Of a stretch of DNA of 64,000 nucleotides, positions 36,376-47,334 are shown one piece after another. This DNA is from Capsicum annuum (taxonomy: Eukaryota; Streptophyta; Magnoliopsida; Solanales; Solanaceae): positions 50,438,766 through 50,502,765 of the forward strand of contig NC_061121.1 in assembly GCF_002878395.1 (NCBI RefSeq), given 5' to 3'. The first letter of the stretch is position 1, and each line of letters starts with the position of its first letter. The position numbers and the translations under genes are program-made. Below the pieces are notes generated by a model. That model searched no databases. It was given only the letters and a program-made list of their open reading frames with translations, and was not told the DNA's origin.

Positions 36376-37239
36376 TTTAAGTTCACATGTTTATATTTAA
36401 TTATAATGAATAAATTTTGTAATATAACTACAGAGTCCATACAAAAGATAATGGGTTTGTCCGAACCCCTTATTATACTGTAGTTCCTCTCCTGTCTATG
36501 AGTAGTTTTTCTTGTTGATGGCAAATTCTATCCCCTAAGGTAAGTGTTAGTAAATCGTGAACACTAATGTAGATATTTGCAAGAACGATATCGTAATGTC
36601 ATACTTAAAAAATGAAGTACATGCGTAAGGTGATAATACATGGTTTTAGGTGGGAATTCTTTTTTTGTTAAATTGGGGTTAGGGGAAGGAGACATGAGGG
36701 GGGAAATTATAAGAATAAATTATTTATAAATCATACCTTAAGTTTTTATTATAACTTAAAATCTCATCCAACTATACTAATTACAAAAATTCCTTTTTAC
36801 TTAAAATAGTTGTTTCTTTTTGATACATTTAAAAAATCCACCCACACCCCCTTATTGTGCCGCAAATCAAGCCCAAAAATCAGAAAATACATCTCATGAT
36901 TTTCTCAACTCACCCATTTTGGATTTCCATCATGTTATCATCTTCTACTTCAACATTCAAGTTACAACTTCCATCAACTTTCTTTTAAATTTCCACCATG
37001 TTTTCATCTACTATTCAATTAGATCTAACAACTCCATCTTTCCACCATTAACTTTCTTTTTTAATTTTCATCATTTCATTATGATATGAACGACATTAAT
37101 TTTCGTGAAAATGAATTGAAATATCAAAACTTTCTGAACAAAATGGCTATGATATTTAAGCAAAACTTTTGATTGTTATTATTACAATTTCTATAAATTA
37201 ATTTTCGTCCATCTGTTAGACTATTATGCATCAAAACAT

Positions 37240-37880
37240 ATTTTACTCTTCAGCAATATATCATATAAGCTAATTATAATTTTACATCTTAATGTAAATT
37301 ATGTAATGTATCAGATATTTTCAAAAATAAGTCAAGTATAATGTAAACTTAATTACAATGATGTATCTCAACCAAAATAATTTAATGTATCAAAAACTTA
37401 AATTAACAAAACAATAGTAGATATAATATTGTTGTATTTATATATAAAGTAATGTATCATAAGATATTTAGCTTTTAATACAATGTATCAGATAATTTTT
37501 ACACATATAAAGTATTATGCAAAAAATATAATAATATATTAGAAACCACAAATAAATGTAATGTGTCATGAATTGTAGTGTATCATGAACTCAATGTTAT
37601 TAAATGAGATATTTGTTATCATAATACAATATATCATAAGTTTTTACATAATAGGAAAACTTATAATATTTGTTATCATAAGTTATTAAATGACGTATAT
37701 TAGGTAATTTAAACATCAATTTCTTTAATTAAGAGCATTAATTGCTCAACTGTAGGCTTAATTACCATTTCTTTCCATTTTTAACCATAATTAAAGATTT
37801 ATTAATTTATCATAAACTAATGTATCATGACGTTAACTAATGTATTATATCTGAAATTTTATGTAATTATTATAAAAGTA
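37240..37880. repeat. AT-rich region with dispersed ATGTATCA words
   Basis: AATGTATCA or a one-base variant recurs about ten times between 37300 and 37850, often followed by TAAG, GATA or TGA. The complement of this word (GATACAT) dominates the tandem repeat at 41690-42380. Confidence 0.6.
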
Positions 37881-38204
37881 GGGAGAGAGTAATTAGGTAG
37901 TAAAGTATTGAAATTTATGTTGTTTACCCAAATTATAAAGCAGTGAATTGAATCTTCACCAACAAAGTAAAAGTTCAGTTAGCCAAAAATTTTATTTAAT
38001 TCTGTTAGGTAACTTTTTTTATTTTTTAATTCTGATCAGATTATGTTTTGATTTGACTTTTTAATTTAGTTGTTGAAACTTTATGTTTTGTAAAATACCT
38101 TAGATCTCATTTTGGCAGGTAAACTTCACATTGAATCATTTTTCAAACAGACGTTCTTAAGATCAAAGGGTTGATAAATTTGTGTTCTTAGACCATCTTC
38201 ACAA

Positions 38205-38535
38205 TTAATATTTATAGATTTTTTTCAATTTTTATAAAAATCAATCTGCTGATTTTTTTTAGTTTCCCATTCGATGTTTGGTACCCGCATTGAAGCCCGA
38301 CTAATCCGGATTCGCGCCGGGTACGACCCCATTTGAGGGTAGCGCTCCCTATCAAGGATTTTTCTATACCTAGGACTCGAACCCGAGACCTCTGGTTAAG
38401 AGAGGAGCAGCCTCATCCACTACACCACACCCTTTGATGGTCAATCTACTGATTATTTATGAATCGATGAGAATATTTATAGATTTTTTTTATTTTTTAT
38501 AAAATTCAATCTACTGATTATTTGTGAATTGAGTA
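38205..38535. repeat. Direct repeat around the SINE
   Basis: AATATTTATAGATTTTTTT..TTTTTATAAAAATCAATCTGCTGATT (38206-38254, continued at 38441-38470 after the SINE) is repeated as AATATTTATAGATTTTTTTT..AAATTCAATCTACTGATTATTTGTGAAT at 38472-38530. The SINE therefore landed in the first unit of a tandem pair. Confidence 0.75.
38255..38440 (-). mobile_element. tRNA-derived SINE with 14-bp target duplication
   Basis: The minus strand begins CCATCAAAGGGTGTGGTGTAGTGGATGAGG, with an A box (GGTGTAGTGGATGAGG) and a B box GGGTTCGAGTCCT, then a non-tRNA body ending in an A-run. It is flanked by TCAATCTGCTGATT (38241-38254) and TCAATCTACTGATT (38441-38454), one mismatch in 14. Length about 186 bp is normal for plant SINEs. 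Transcription by polymerase III and mobilisation by a LINE RT are known for the family. Confidence 0.88.
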
Positions 38536-39324
38536 TTAAAAGATGACAATTTCATACAATAAGTGCGAAGATTTTATGACCACACCAAGCATGGTTAAAT
38601 GGGTACAAAACTATTATTTTCATATAATGACTACAAAAGGGTGACGCAATAAGATCTAAAATGGTATATTAATAACAAACATCTTCAACCAAGAGTTAGG
38701 TTGTAGTTTGCAAGGAAGCTTGATCCTTTTTAAATTAATGTAAAGGATAAAAATATTTTGTAACTTTCCGTGATAAATGTGTAAATATCTATAAGTCATA
38801 AGTGTTTGTGGAATGGGAGATTCACTTCTTCGTAAATGTTACACATTCATTCAAATAAGGCTTATTATAATTGTAACTTTATGTATGAAAAGATATTCAG
38901 AAGTCTTGGAAGTTACTTGTCTTTATGACTATCATTAATTTAAAAAGTAATTTTTCTTTATGTACATTAACTCTATATTTCTTCTTTTACTCTTTTGGTG
39001 GATGAAATAGTAATTGATGTGCCTATATAAGGAACGTCATTTGTGAGATAAACATGCAGAGTTCTTTCTTTAGCTCTATTTCACCTCTCTCATTATCTTA
39101 AGTAGCCATTTTTATTCTTTGTAAATTTCTGAGCAATTATTTTTTGTATAACTTCAAACTTTCAGGCACAAGTGCATGTGTTTGGAAGAGTTGTGGAGCC
39201 ATGGGGAGTGACCAACCTTAATGATTTGCATCAAAGTCAGGCCAGCATCGCTTTCAAGAAAATATCTTACCATTAATTTATTTGTTACTTATAAATTTGT
39301 TAAGAAAATATATAATTGGTTGAA

Positions 39325-39845
39325 AAGAAATATGGTGTTGATGATGTAGGAAAGAAAAAGGTATATTGTTAGATAGTGGATTACATTCCAGATAGTTGAT
39401 CATAAATCAATCATAGAACAGGTTCACGAGTATGAGAACTTGATTGTTGATGTTCTAAACTGGGATATGAAGATATGTGAGATTTTTCAAGCCAATGTTC
39501 TACTTGAAAAATTCTCACCATCTTAGAGTGATTACAAAAATCAGTTAAAGCATAAGAAAAAAATATTTGACTCTTTAGAAATTGATCAGTCACATGAGAA
39601 CTGAGAAGGCAAATTGTCCAAAAGATAAAATGGAATATCTTTCTTTTAGTTCTTCTAAAGCTAACCTTGTAAAATTTTCTAGTCCTATTATAAATGACAA
39701 GTTTAAAGGAAAATAGAAAAAAATCCTAAAAAGAAAAATGTGAAGAAGAAAAAACACTTCAAGCTCGAGAGTCAAATTCAAAAATCTAAGGGACGATGTT
39801 TTGTCTGCATAAAACGTAGTCACCAGGTAGTGTAATGCTACCTAA
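39325..39845 (+). pseudogene. gag: Ty1/copia gag, broken
   Basis: The plus strand reads KKKYGVDDVGKK near 39327-39362, then DHKSIIEQVHEYENLIVD, CEIFQANVLLEKFSPS, SDYKNQLKHKKKIFDSL (39395-39585), the conserved gag blocks of plant Ty1/copia elements. CFVCIKRSHQVV..C (39799-39840) is a C-X2-C-X4-H-X4-C knuckle with an in-frame stop just before the last Cys. At least three stops and frame changes occur. A TATAAGG box at about 39023 and CTCTCATTATC sequence upstream may mark an LTR, but I cannot define it. Confidence 0.8.
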
Positions 39846-39889
39846 TACAAGGGAAAACCTTGAAGCATTAAGGACAAGTTGATGTCCAT

Positions 39890-40200
39890 GCACATCTTGT
39901 TAAGGTTGATGAAATGATTGGTGATATAGCTGTCGACACGAATTTGGTGGTGACTGGCTGGGTGCTGAACACAGATGCTTCAAGATATTTTTACGCCAAT
40001 AAAAAATTATTTCATGACATCGAGGAGTCCATTGACAGCGAGTATGTTTACATGGATAACTTTACGCCAATAAAAAATTATTTCATGACATTGAGGAGTC
40101 CATTGATGACGAGTATGTTTACATAGATAACTTCACTACTACTGGAATGATGGGTAAAGAATTTCTTTTACTTAAATAGTTAACTTCTGAAAAAATTTAG
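39890..40200 (+). pseudogene. Ty1/copia protease fragment with 73-bp duplication
   Basis: The ORF starting at 39914 has GWVLNTDASRYFYANKKLFHDIEES, where copia proteases have W-x-x-D-[ST]-G-A-[ST]. Here NTDAS replaces the active site. A unit of about 73 bases is present twice in tandem, starting TTTACGCCAATAAAAAATT at 39990 and again at 40062. No integrase or RT follows. Confidence 0.8.
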
Positions 40201-40971
40201 CATTAAACAATGTTCTCTACTTCCCCTCCCTCCATAGAAAAACTTAATTTTTAGAGTACTTCTCAACAAAGCAAACCTTAAATTTATTTATTAAGTTGAT
40301 AAAATAATTATTTTTCATGAAAAAGACTTTATCGGCAAGGAATATCTTAGTCGGGGTTTATTTATACTGAACATTGTTCAAGAGATTGTCAATAATGCAA
40401 GTATGTGGGGGTTAACATGAACTTTATGTCAAATTTATATAGTTATATACATATATCAATTTTTTATTGTTTTTACTTATGAATGGTGATACATATCTTG
40501 TATCAATCTTATATAGTTTCATACATAAATATTTTGAGCAAAATCATTAGACTTGAGCGAGAAATATATATCTCATACCAAACTTTTATAATTTTTATAC
40601 ACCAAAATTGTAAGTGAAATTTTCAGCCTTGAGCGAGATCTACAGTATAATTTTGTGTATATTTAGGGGGAAGATAACTCTTGCTTATTTGGTAAACTAA
40701 TTCTTTTTGTTACATTTAATAAATATGAATCTAATTTTGTACATATAGAAATTCTCCCTGAATAAACGGGATTGTGTTGACATGTCAATTCTTCTAAACT
40801 TTTCTTAAAAACAAGTAAAACTTACATAAATCTTAGGATGTTTACCTCTAATTACACCCTATCCCATATTTTATTAAAATTATAGGATATTCCATTTTTG
40901 TGTTTTCTAGATATATTTTGTTACAAGAGATACATAACGTCAGATATATAATATGCAACTGATCTGTCGCT

Positions 40972-41322
40972 CTAAAAAAAATAACGCATAATGAATTTAA
41001 TTAGGTGTAAATCACGCTTCTTAACCTTAAATAAACAATCAGAAATCCCCCAAAATACAAGATCAATTATTATGTTTATTTTTAAACTATCCTTCTCCTC
41101 ATTCATGTTTTTGAAAAATTCATCTGCTCTCTTCTTTAAATATTTTTCTGCATTTTCGTAGCCACACAAGTTTTTCTCTAAACACCTATTGTTCTTCATA
41201 CACATATAAGCATGCCGCATTTTTATGTTCATGACAGGGACGAACCTTATCAAGAGCAAAAGATGTTTATTCAAGGCCATCAATTTATTTAAGGTTGAGA
41301 AACAAAATTGATGGCTTTTCAC
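40972..41322 (-). CDS. Unrecognised 116-residue ORF
   Basis: I do not recognise this reading frame. It has a hydrophobic stretch near residues 21-30 (LLLLIRFVPV), a Cys/Lys-rich middle (NNRCLEKNLCGYENAEKYLKK) and a second hydrophobic stretch near residues 82-97. No promoter, neighbouring gene or repeats support it. In DNA this AT-rich a chance ORF of this length is possible, so it is listed only as a candidate. Confidence 0.2.
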   Translation of the reverse strand: MKSHQFCFSTLNKLMALNKHLLLLIRFVPVMNIKMRHAYMCMKNNRCLEKNLCGYENAEKYLKKRADEFFKNMNEEKDSLKINIIIDLVFWGISDCLFKVKKRDLHLIKFIMRYFF

Positions 41323-41689
41323 ATTAGCCGCAGTATATACTTCTTATGCAGTTACTTTAAAGGCACACTGATACTCACTACTAGAAATTTTGAGAATTTC
41401 GAAAGAAAAACTGCCAACCTGTAACACTTTAAATTAGTACTTCAACGTATATTAAAAGGTTACTTATTGAATGAATGTGATTTTGAGCCAAAAATTTGGA
41501 TTCGATAACTTATCTAGAGCTTATTGTATCATATTACTTCACTTTGACAATTCTACGTATGTGACTAGACATCGTGTACTTATGTAGTGACAACACTTAT
41601 TTAGGTTAATCAATTTTATTTGTTGTGATCATAAACGCTAGCTACCGAAATTACCAAGTAATATACATAATAATGTAATGCAATTTTAT

Positions 41690-42380
41690 CAATCGATAGA
41701 TATTATTATGAAATATACATGTGTCTATAACAAGAGATACATTTTTTATAGTCTGTAAGAGATACATATTACATTATAACAATTTTATATGTATCTCAGA
41801 GATACAACTTCAGACAAAATATGGATAATTTTGACAGAGATACATGCTATATCCGAAATTATCAAGTAATATAGATAATACTGCTATGCGCTTTTATCAA
41901 GAGATACATATTATTATGAAAGATACATGTATCTGTAACAAGAGATACATTCTTTTTAAGTCTATAAGAGATAAATACTACATTATAACAATCTTATATG
42001 TATCTCTTGTTATACTAATATGAATGTCTCTTATACATGTTACACTGAAGTTATCTAACGTGAGATACATAAAGTAGATGTGTAACGTACACAGAGATAC
42101 AACATGACAAAATGTATCTTATGTATTAAAAGATGTATTGACATCTTTGGACTTGGCATGTAACAATCTTATAACAAGAGATACATTTTTTAAGGTCTGT
42201 ATGAGATACATACTACATTATAACAATCTTATATGTATCTCTTTTTGTACTAATACGCATGACTCTTATACATGTTACACTAAAGTTATCTAACAAGAAA
42301 TACATAAAGTAGATGTGTAATGTACACAGAGATACAAGATGACAAAATGTATCTGATGTATTGAAATATGTATTTGACAC
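41690..42380. repeat. Tandem repeat, about 236-bp unit rich in GAGATACAT
   Basis: Unit 41937-42172 (TAACAAGAGATACATTCTTT .. ATGTGTAACGTACACAGAG .. CTTGGCATG) is followed by a second unit 42173-42380 with the same order and scattered changes, and part of a third is seen at 41728-41880. The word GAGATACAT or its complement occurs more than a dozen times. Confidence 0.85.
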
Positions 42381-42769
42381 GTATATATTTGCAAATCAAC
42401 TTGTATCTGATAGATATAATCATATTTTTGTACAACACTTCAACTGAAATACTTTTTATAGATATTCAATATGTACAACATTTGTTATACTTCTTAACAG
42501 AACACTTGAAATATTCAACAGGGATACTTATAACCAATAATCAATATGTATTGCGATTGGAATATTTCTTAAAAGGAAGAAATTGAAATACTTCTTAAAA
42601 GAATATAATATTCTAACAATAGACTTCAACTTTAATTCAACAGAAAACAACATCCACAAAGTTATTTGGTTACAGATTGATCATTACACAAGAGCAATCT
42701 TAATATCCTTTTTAATGTGCATAGCTTCACTTGTCTGGAGTTGAATTAAAAGAAAATGCAATGAATTCC

Positions 42770-42904
42770 TTGACATTGTTTGAGGTTAAAATAGAAGAAA
42801 AAATAATAGAATTTTTGACATTATTTGAGGTTGAAATAGAAGAAAAAATAATGAAATTCTTGACACTGTTTGAGGTTGAAATAGAAGAAAAAATAATGAA
42901 ATGC
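42770..42904 (+). repeat. Three 45-bp tandem repeats in frame
   Basis: Three units of 45 bases (TTGACATTGTTTGAGGTT .. GAAGAAAAAATAAT) lie in tandem. Because 45 is a multiple of 3, the ORF 42731-42973 reads as three copies of a 15-residue unit LTLFEV[KE]IEEKI[IM][EK]F, an amphipathic pattern. There is no other sign of a gene. Confidence 0.85.
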
Positions 42905-43039
42905 ATATACATTTATACAAGAAAAACTAACAAAAGAACTACCAAAAACGTTAAGGAGGAGAAAGAAGTGTGAACCATGAAGAAAGGGGGAGAGAGGGGA
43001 CGGAAGGAGAGGGAGGAGAAAGTTTCTGAAAAAAACTTT

Positions 43040-43410
43040 GTAGATATAAGAAAAATCATATTGGAAAAAATATTTGATAAATATTTTATGACTTCGTTGT
43101 TATCTTCTAGGTGGCGTCCTTATCTTCTTGGTTGATTTTTTCTTTTATTCTAGCTGGACTTCTATCTTCTAGCTGGTGTCCTTATCTTCTTGGTTGATTT
43201 TTTCTTTTATTCTAGCTGGACTTCTATCTTCTTGCTGGCGTGGACTTCTGGGATAATATTATCTCCTACATTACATCACCAGTATTTGAACCATATATTG
43301 TATATAACAAATTTATTGTACGGACAGATAATACACAGGTACGTTGGTGGTTAACAAAAAAAATACAAAATTCAGTTACAACGAAAGAGATTCGGAGACT
43401 AGTAATTTCT
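43040..43410. other. Scrambled viral left border
   Basis: 43040-43093 repeats viral 49660-49713 in the same orientation with one difference. 43095-43270 is the reverse complement of viral 48690-48775, with an internal 62-bp unit duplicated in tandem (43101-43162 and 43163-43224, plus a partial third). 43283-43404 repeats the RNase H segment 47568-47689 with about four differences. Pieces from three viral regions in two orientations were thus joined before the capsid ORF. Confidence 0.9.
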
Positions 43411-43474
43411 TTTGTGGTTTGTTGTTTTATTTTATCTATTTCCTTTTTTCTGTCTATTCTTCGTTTTCTCTAAT

Positions 43475-44452
43475 ACCTAGTACACCAGAAATAAGAAAAC
43501 CAACCTATAATTACAAAACTAAGTTTAAAAGATATAATCCAAAGGATGAATATAATAAATGGACACGAAAACAAATAATTAATTACAACTTTTTAGATTT
43601 AGACTGTGTAATAGACACAAATAAAACAATACAACTATAGGTAGGATACATGTCAAAACAATTATTAGATAATAAAATAGATACAACAAATACACCAGAA
43701 TATATAGAAAAGACATTAATAGGAACAGTAAAATTATGGTTTTTAAACCTAGCCGAAACAAGTAAAAAAGTACTAAGATCTGATAATAAAACAGAAGGAA
43801 CATCAATACCTACTAAAATACTACCAACAGAAATATTGAAAAAATATGAAATAGCTATAAGAGAAGAATTTAGTAGTACAACAACAGAAGAAGAACAAAA
43901 TAAAGAGAAAGATACGAATATGAATTTAATGTTAAAATTAGCAATATGGACTATGAGCTATATAGATGAGTATACGTGCGCATTTAAAGAATATTATTAT
44001 AAAGAAACATATAATGTAGAAGAAAGTAAAGAAATAAGAAGATTATATTTTAGTAAATTACCTGAATCATTTAGTTCAAAAATAATAAAAAGTTGGGATG
44101 AAGCAACAATAGTAGATACCCTAGGAGCAAGAATAAAATTTTTACAACAATGGTATAGAAATTTATGTGAAAAATATAGAGAAGAAATAAAAATGGAAAA
44201 AAAATTAATAAGAAATTTAGTATGTTGCAAAGATAAAATAGCACCTCAATTTGGATGTGAAGAAAGATATTATAAGAAAAGAAAAAGACATAAAAAATAT
44301 AAGAAATACAAAAAATCAAAATATAAATATAAGAAACCAAGAAAAAGATATTATGTAAAAAATTATAAACATAAAAGACCATATAGAAAAAAGAAATCTA
44401 TAAAGTGTACTTGTTATAATTGTGGAAGCTAGAGATTGTAAATTACCAAAAA
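43475..44452 (+). pseudogene. Caulimovirid capsid-like protein, broken
   Basis: Main frame 43650-44432 (260 codons) with an in-frame TAG at 43638 separating it from a 5' extension that begins near 43475. The middle holds a helical, acidic-to-basic domain (WTMSYIDEYTCAF..YYKETY, FSSKIIKSWDEA, RIKFLQQWYRNLCEKY). The C-terminal 80 residues are Lys/Arg/Tyr-rich (44270-44400), as in capsid proteins that bind nucleic acid. It ends in CTCYNCGS then TAG. The RDCKLP part of the knuckle follows in another frame, so a short deletion has removed the His and shifted the frame. It would form the virion shell; here it is inactive. Confidence 0.8.
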
Positions 44453-44600
44453 AACTCAAAAAATAAACAAATATCATATATAAAAATATAAAATACAGAA
44501 TATATGCAGATAGATTATATAGATTATGAATTAGAAAGAGAAGATAGTATATATGAAATTTCGAAAAATGAAACAGATAATGAAATAGATAGTGAATTAG

Positions 44601-45487
44601 ATGAATCAAATGACTGAAGAAGATATAAAAATGAACCAAATAATTGGTGATATAAAAATAATAACAAAGGAAGAATATTTAAATGAAGAAGGAACAGATC
44701 AAAAAATAATATTTGACAGTAATATATTTGACGAAATAAAACAAAAAGAGTTAGACTTAAGTATAGAAAAAATATTTAAAATACCAACAATAAAAAATAT
44801 ATTTAGTAGAAAAAAGGAAGAATACTACGTAGTAAGTCAAAAAGAACATGTAATAGATTGTAGATATGCAAAAGAAAGAGCTAGTATTCCACTAGTAACA
44901 AAAAGAATAATTAATAAAGAAATAAACGATATAAAAAGTAAAGACCCAATAAAATATATACACCTTGGAGGAACAGAGATATTAATAAAAGCATGTTTTA
45001 GAGAAGGAATAGATACACCAATAGAATTATATTTAGCAGATGATAGAATTATAAAACCTATAGAAAAAAGTATAATAACAGCCATAAAAGGAAATTTAAT
45101 ATACCAAAAATTTAAATTTATAATAAGTGTGAATTATTCAGTAGCAATAACAGATAAAAATATAGATAAATCATTAGTATTATCTTGGAAAATATCAGGA
45201 ATAGAACTAACCCAGGAAGTAAAATATTTACAGCAAAATGTAAAAATCTATATGTATTAACAACAAAACATAAAATAACAGGAAAAAATAAAATTAATAA
45301 AATACAAATAGAAAGCCTTTTTGAACAATTTGTAAAAACAATTGATAATAATGATTATAGTTACAAAGACATAAATATAGAAGAAGATTTAGAAATAATA
45401 AATGATAGAATAAGTACAACAAAAAACCAAAATCATCAAGCTCATAAAAAAGAACAAGTTATGAAACAACTTCAACAGTTAATTTAA
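44601..45487 (+). pseudogene. 30K-superfamily movement protein, frameshifted
   Basis: The first part 44601-45260 contains IKYIHLGGTEILIKACFREG, TPIELYLADDRI and AIKGNLIYQKFKFIISV, the conserved core of caulimovirid movement proteins of the 30K family (including the L-x-D-x-R-type block). The frame ends early. The overlapping frame 45185-45487 continues with a charged, Gln/Asn-rich tail (KNQNHQAHKKEQ), so there is a frameshift near 45230. Movement proteins line or modify plasmodesmata. The gene lies between capsid and protease. Confidence 0.82.
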
Positions 45488-45499
45488 ATCAATATTATA

Positions 45500-45848
45500 T
45501 AACAGGAACATAAATGAAAAAGAATATTTAATACTCTTAAACACAGGAGAAGAAGAAAATTATATAGCAAAATATCTAGTAAAAAATGAAGAAATAAAAT
45601 CTAATAGTGATATATACCCAGATCTACCAAGGAGTCTAATAAACATTAAAGATACATAAAAAAAAAGAAATAATAATAGGAGTCAGAAAAATAAAAATAG
45701 AATTTGAAATAAAGGAAGAAATGCAAAAGACAGACATAATATTAGGAATAAAATGGTTAGAACAAGTAAAACCATACAATATAGAACATACACAATTATC
45801 TATAACATATAATAAAGAAAGATTATTCATAAAAAGAATTTTAATATG
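45500..45848 (+). pseudogene. First aspartic-protease-like region, degenerate
   Basis: Readable as INEKEYLILLNTGEEENYIA near 45515-45570, then TDIILGIKWLEQVKPYNIEH near 45733-45790. This has the outline of a retroviral-type protease: an [ND]-T-G block and, about 60 residues later, the I-[IL]-G-x-x-[WF]-L block. Asp is Asn in the first block. Two adjacent stops and a frameshift near 45655 interrupt it. It stands directly before a second, better-preserved protease. Confidence 0.55.
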
Positions 45849-45850
45849 AT

Positions 45851-46288
45851 ATGAAAATATATGTACTTGTAAAAATAATAGTAGAAGGATATTATAATAG
45901 GTATTATACACCTATGATAGATACAGGAGCAGAAACAAACTTATGTAGATACAACTGTTTACCAGAAAGTAAATGGGATAAATTAAAAACACCAATAGTA
46001 GTCAAAGAATTTAATAATGAAGGAAGCTTAATTACATATAAAGCTAAAAATGTAAAAATACAAATATGGGATAAAATAATAACAATAGAAGAAATCTATA
46101 ATTATGAACTAACATCAAAAGATATGCTTTTAGGAATGCCATTTTTAGATAAATTATACTCACATATAATAACTAAAATAGATTGGTGGTTTACAACACC
46201 ATGTAAACAAAAAGTAAGGGCAAAAAGAGTTATTAATAAAATAAGAAAGAAAACTGATTGGATAAAAGGAAGTGAAAAAATTACATAA
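45851..46288 (+). CDS. Viral aspartic protease (fragment of Pol)
   Basis: A 145-codon open frame has YYTPMIDTGAETNLCRYN at residues 19-36, with the D-T-G-A active site intact, and SKDMLLGMPFLDKLYSHI at about residues 88-105, the second conserved protease block. It ends in a stop at 46286-46288 before RT, and the flanking frames also carry stops, so it can no longer be made as part of the polyprotein. In caulimovirids this protease processes Pol and capsid precursors. Confidence 0.82.
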   Translation: MKIYVLVKIIVEGYYNRYYTPMIDTGAETNLCRYNCLPESKWDKLKTPIVVKEFNNEGSLITYKAKNVKIQIWDKIITIEEIYNYELTSKDMLLGMPFLDKLYSHIITKIDWWFTTPCKQKVRAKRVINKIRKKTDWIKGSEKIT

Positions 46289-47300
46289 AAGTTAGAAAAT
46301 ATAAAAAATATAGAAGACACAGTAGAACTAGTTGTATTTTAGATAAATGAAAAAGAAATAACTATATTTTCAATAGATAAGGTAGAAATAATAAAGAAAA
46401 AATTAAGACAATTATATAGCGAAGCTCCATTAAGAGGATGTGAAAAACATAAAACTACTATAAAAATTGAATTAATAGATAAAAATAGCATAATAACTCA
46501 AAAATCATTAACATATAATTTTGACAATTTAAAAGAATTTAAAATGCATATAGATGAACTATTAGAAAAACAGTATATACAAAAAAGCAATAGTAAACAC
46601 AATAGTCCAGCATGTATAGTAAATAAACATAGTGAACAAAAAAGAGGAAAAAGTAGAATGGTTATTGATTATAGAAACCTAAATGCAAAAATTATAACAT
46701 ATAATTATTCAATACCAAATAAGATATTAAAAATAAAACAAATACAAGAATATAATTATTTTAGTAAATTTGATTGTAAATCGGGATTTTACCACTTTAA
46801 GTTAGATGAAAATTCTAAAGAATTAACCGCATTTACGGTACCACAAGGATTTTATGAATGGAACGTATTACCATTTGGATATAAAAAAGCACCAGGTAGA
46901 TATCAACATTTTGTGGATAGTTATTTTAAACAATTACCTAATTGTATAGTATACATAGATGATATACTACTATATACAAAAACTAAAGAGGAACATTTAA
47001 AATTATTTGAACAATTTACAGATATAATAGAAAAATCAGAAATAAGTTTAAGTGAAAAGAAAGACGAAAATGAAAATCAGATAGAGTTTTAAGGAATACA
47101 AATAGATAAAAGTGGAGTAAAAATCCAACAACATATAATACAAAAAATAATAAATTCAAAAGAAGAATTAGATACAAAAAAGAAATTACAATCATTTTTA
47201 AGATTAGTACACCAAGTAAGAGAATATATGCCAAGACTAGCAGAAAACCTAAAGTCTTTACAAAAAAAATTAAAAAAGAACATAGAATATAATTACAACG
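46289..47300 (+). pseudogene. Viral reverse transcriptase
   Basis: The open frame 46544-47092 covers most of the RT: SRMVIDYRNLNAKI, YFSKFDCKSGFYHFKLDEN (block A Asp), TAFTVPQGFYEWNVLPFGYKKAP, and CIVYIDDILLYTKTKEEH with both catalytic Asp present. A stop at 47090 cuts it, and the thumb/connection (GIQIDKSGVKI..LQSFLRLVHQVREYMPRL) continues in frame after it to about 47280. Upstream, 46289-46543 is in frame apart from stops at 46286 and 46340. RT copies pregenomic RNA to DNA. Confidence 0.92.
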
Positions 47301-47334
47301 AAGAAGATAAAAATAAGTCCAGAAAATAAAAACA

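Noticed and set aside
36820..37089. 89-codon ORF
   Set aside because: Phe/His/Asn-rich reading of AT-rich DNA with no domain or neighbouring support.
41937..42380. CRISPR-like spaced repeats
   Set aside because: Long diverged tandem units in plant nuclear DNA with no spacers of fixed length.
43579..44639. Long minus-strand ORFs rich in Phe/Leu/Tyr across the viral block
   Set aside because: Shadows of A-rich viral coding sequence on the plus strand, where the conserved motifs lie.
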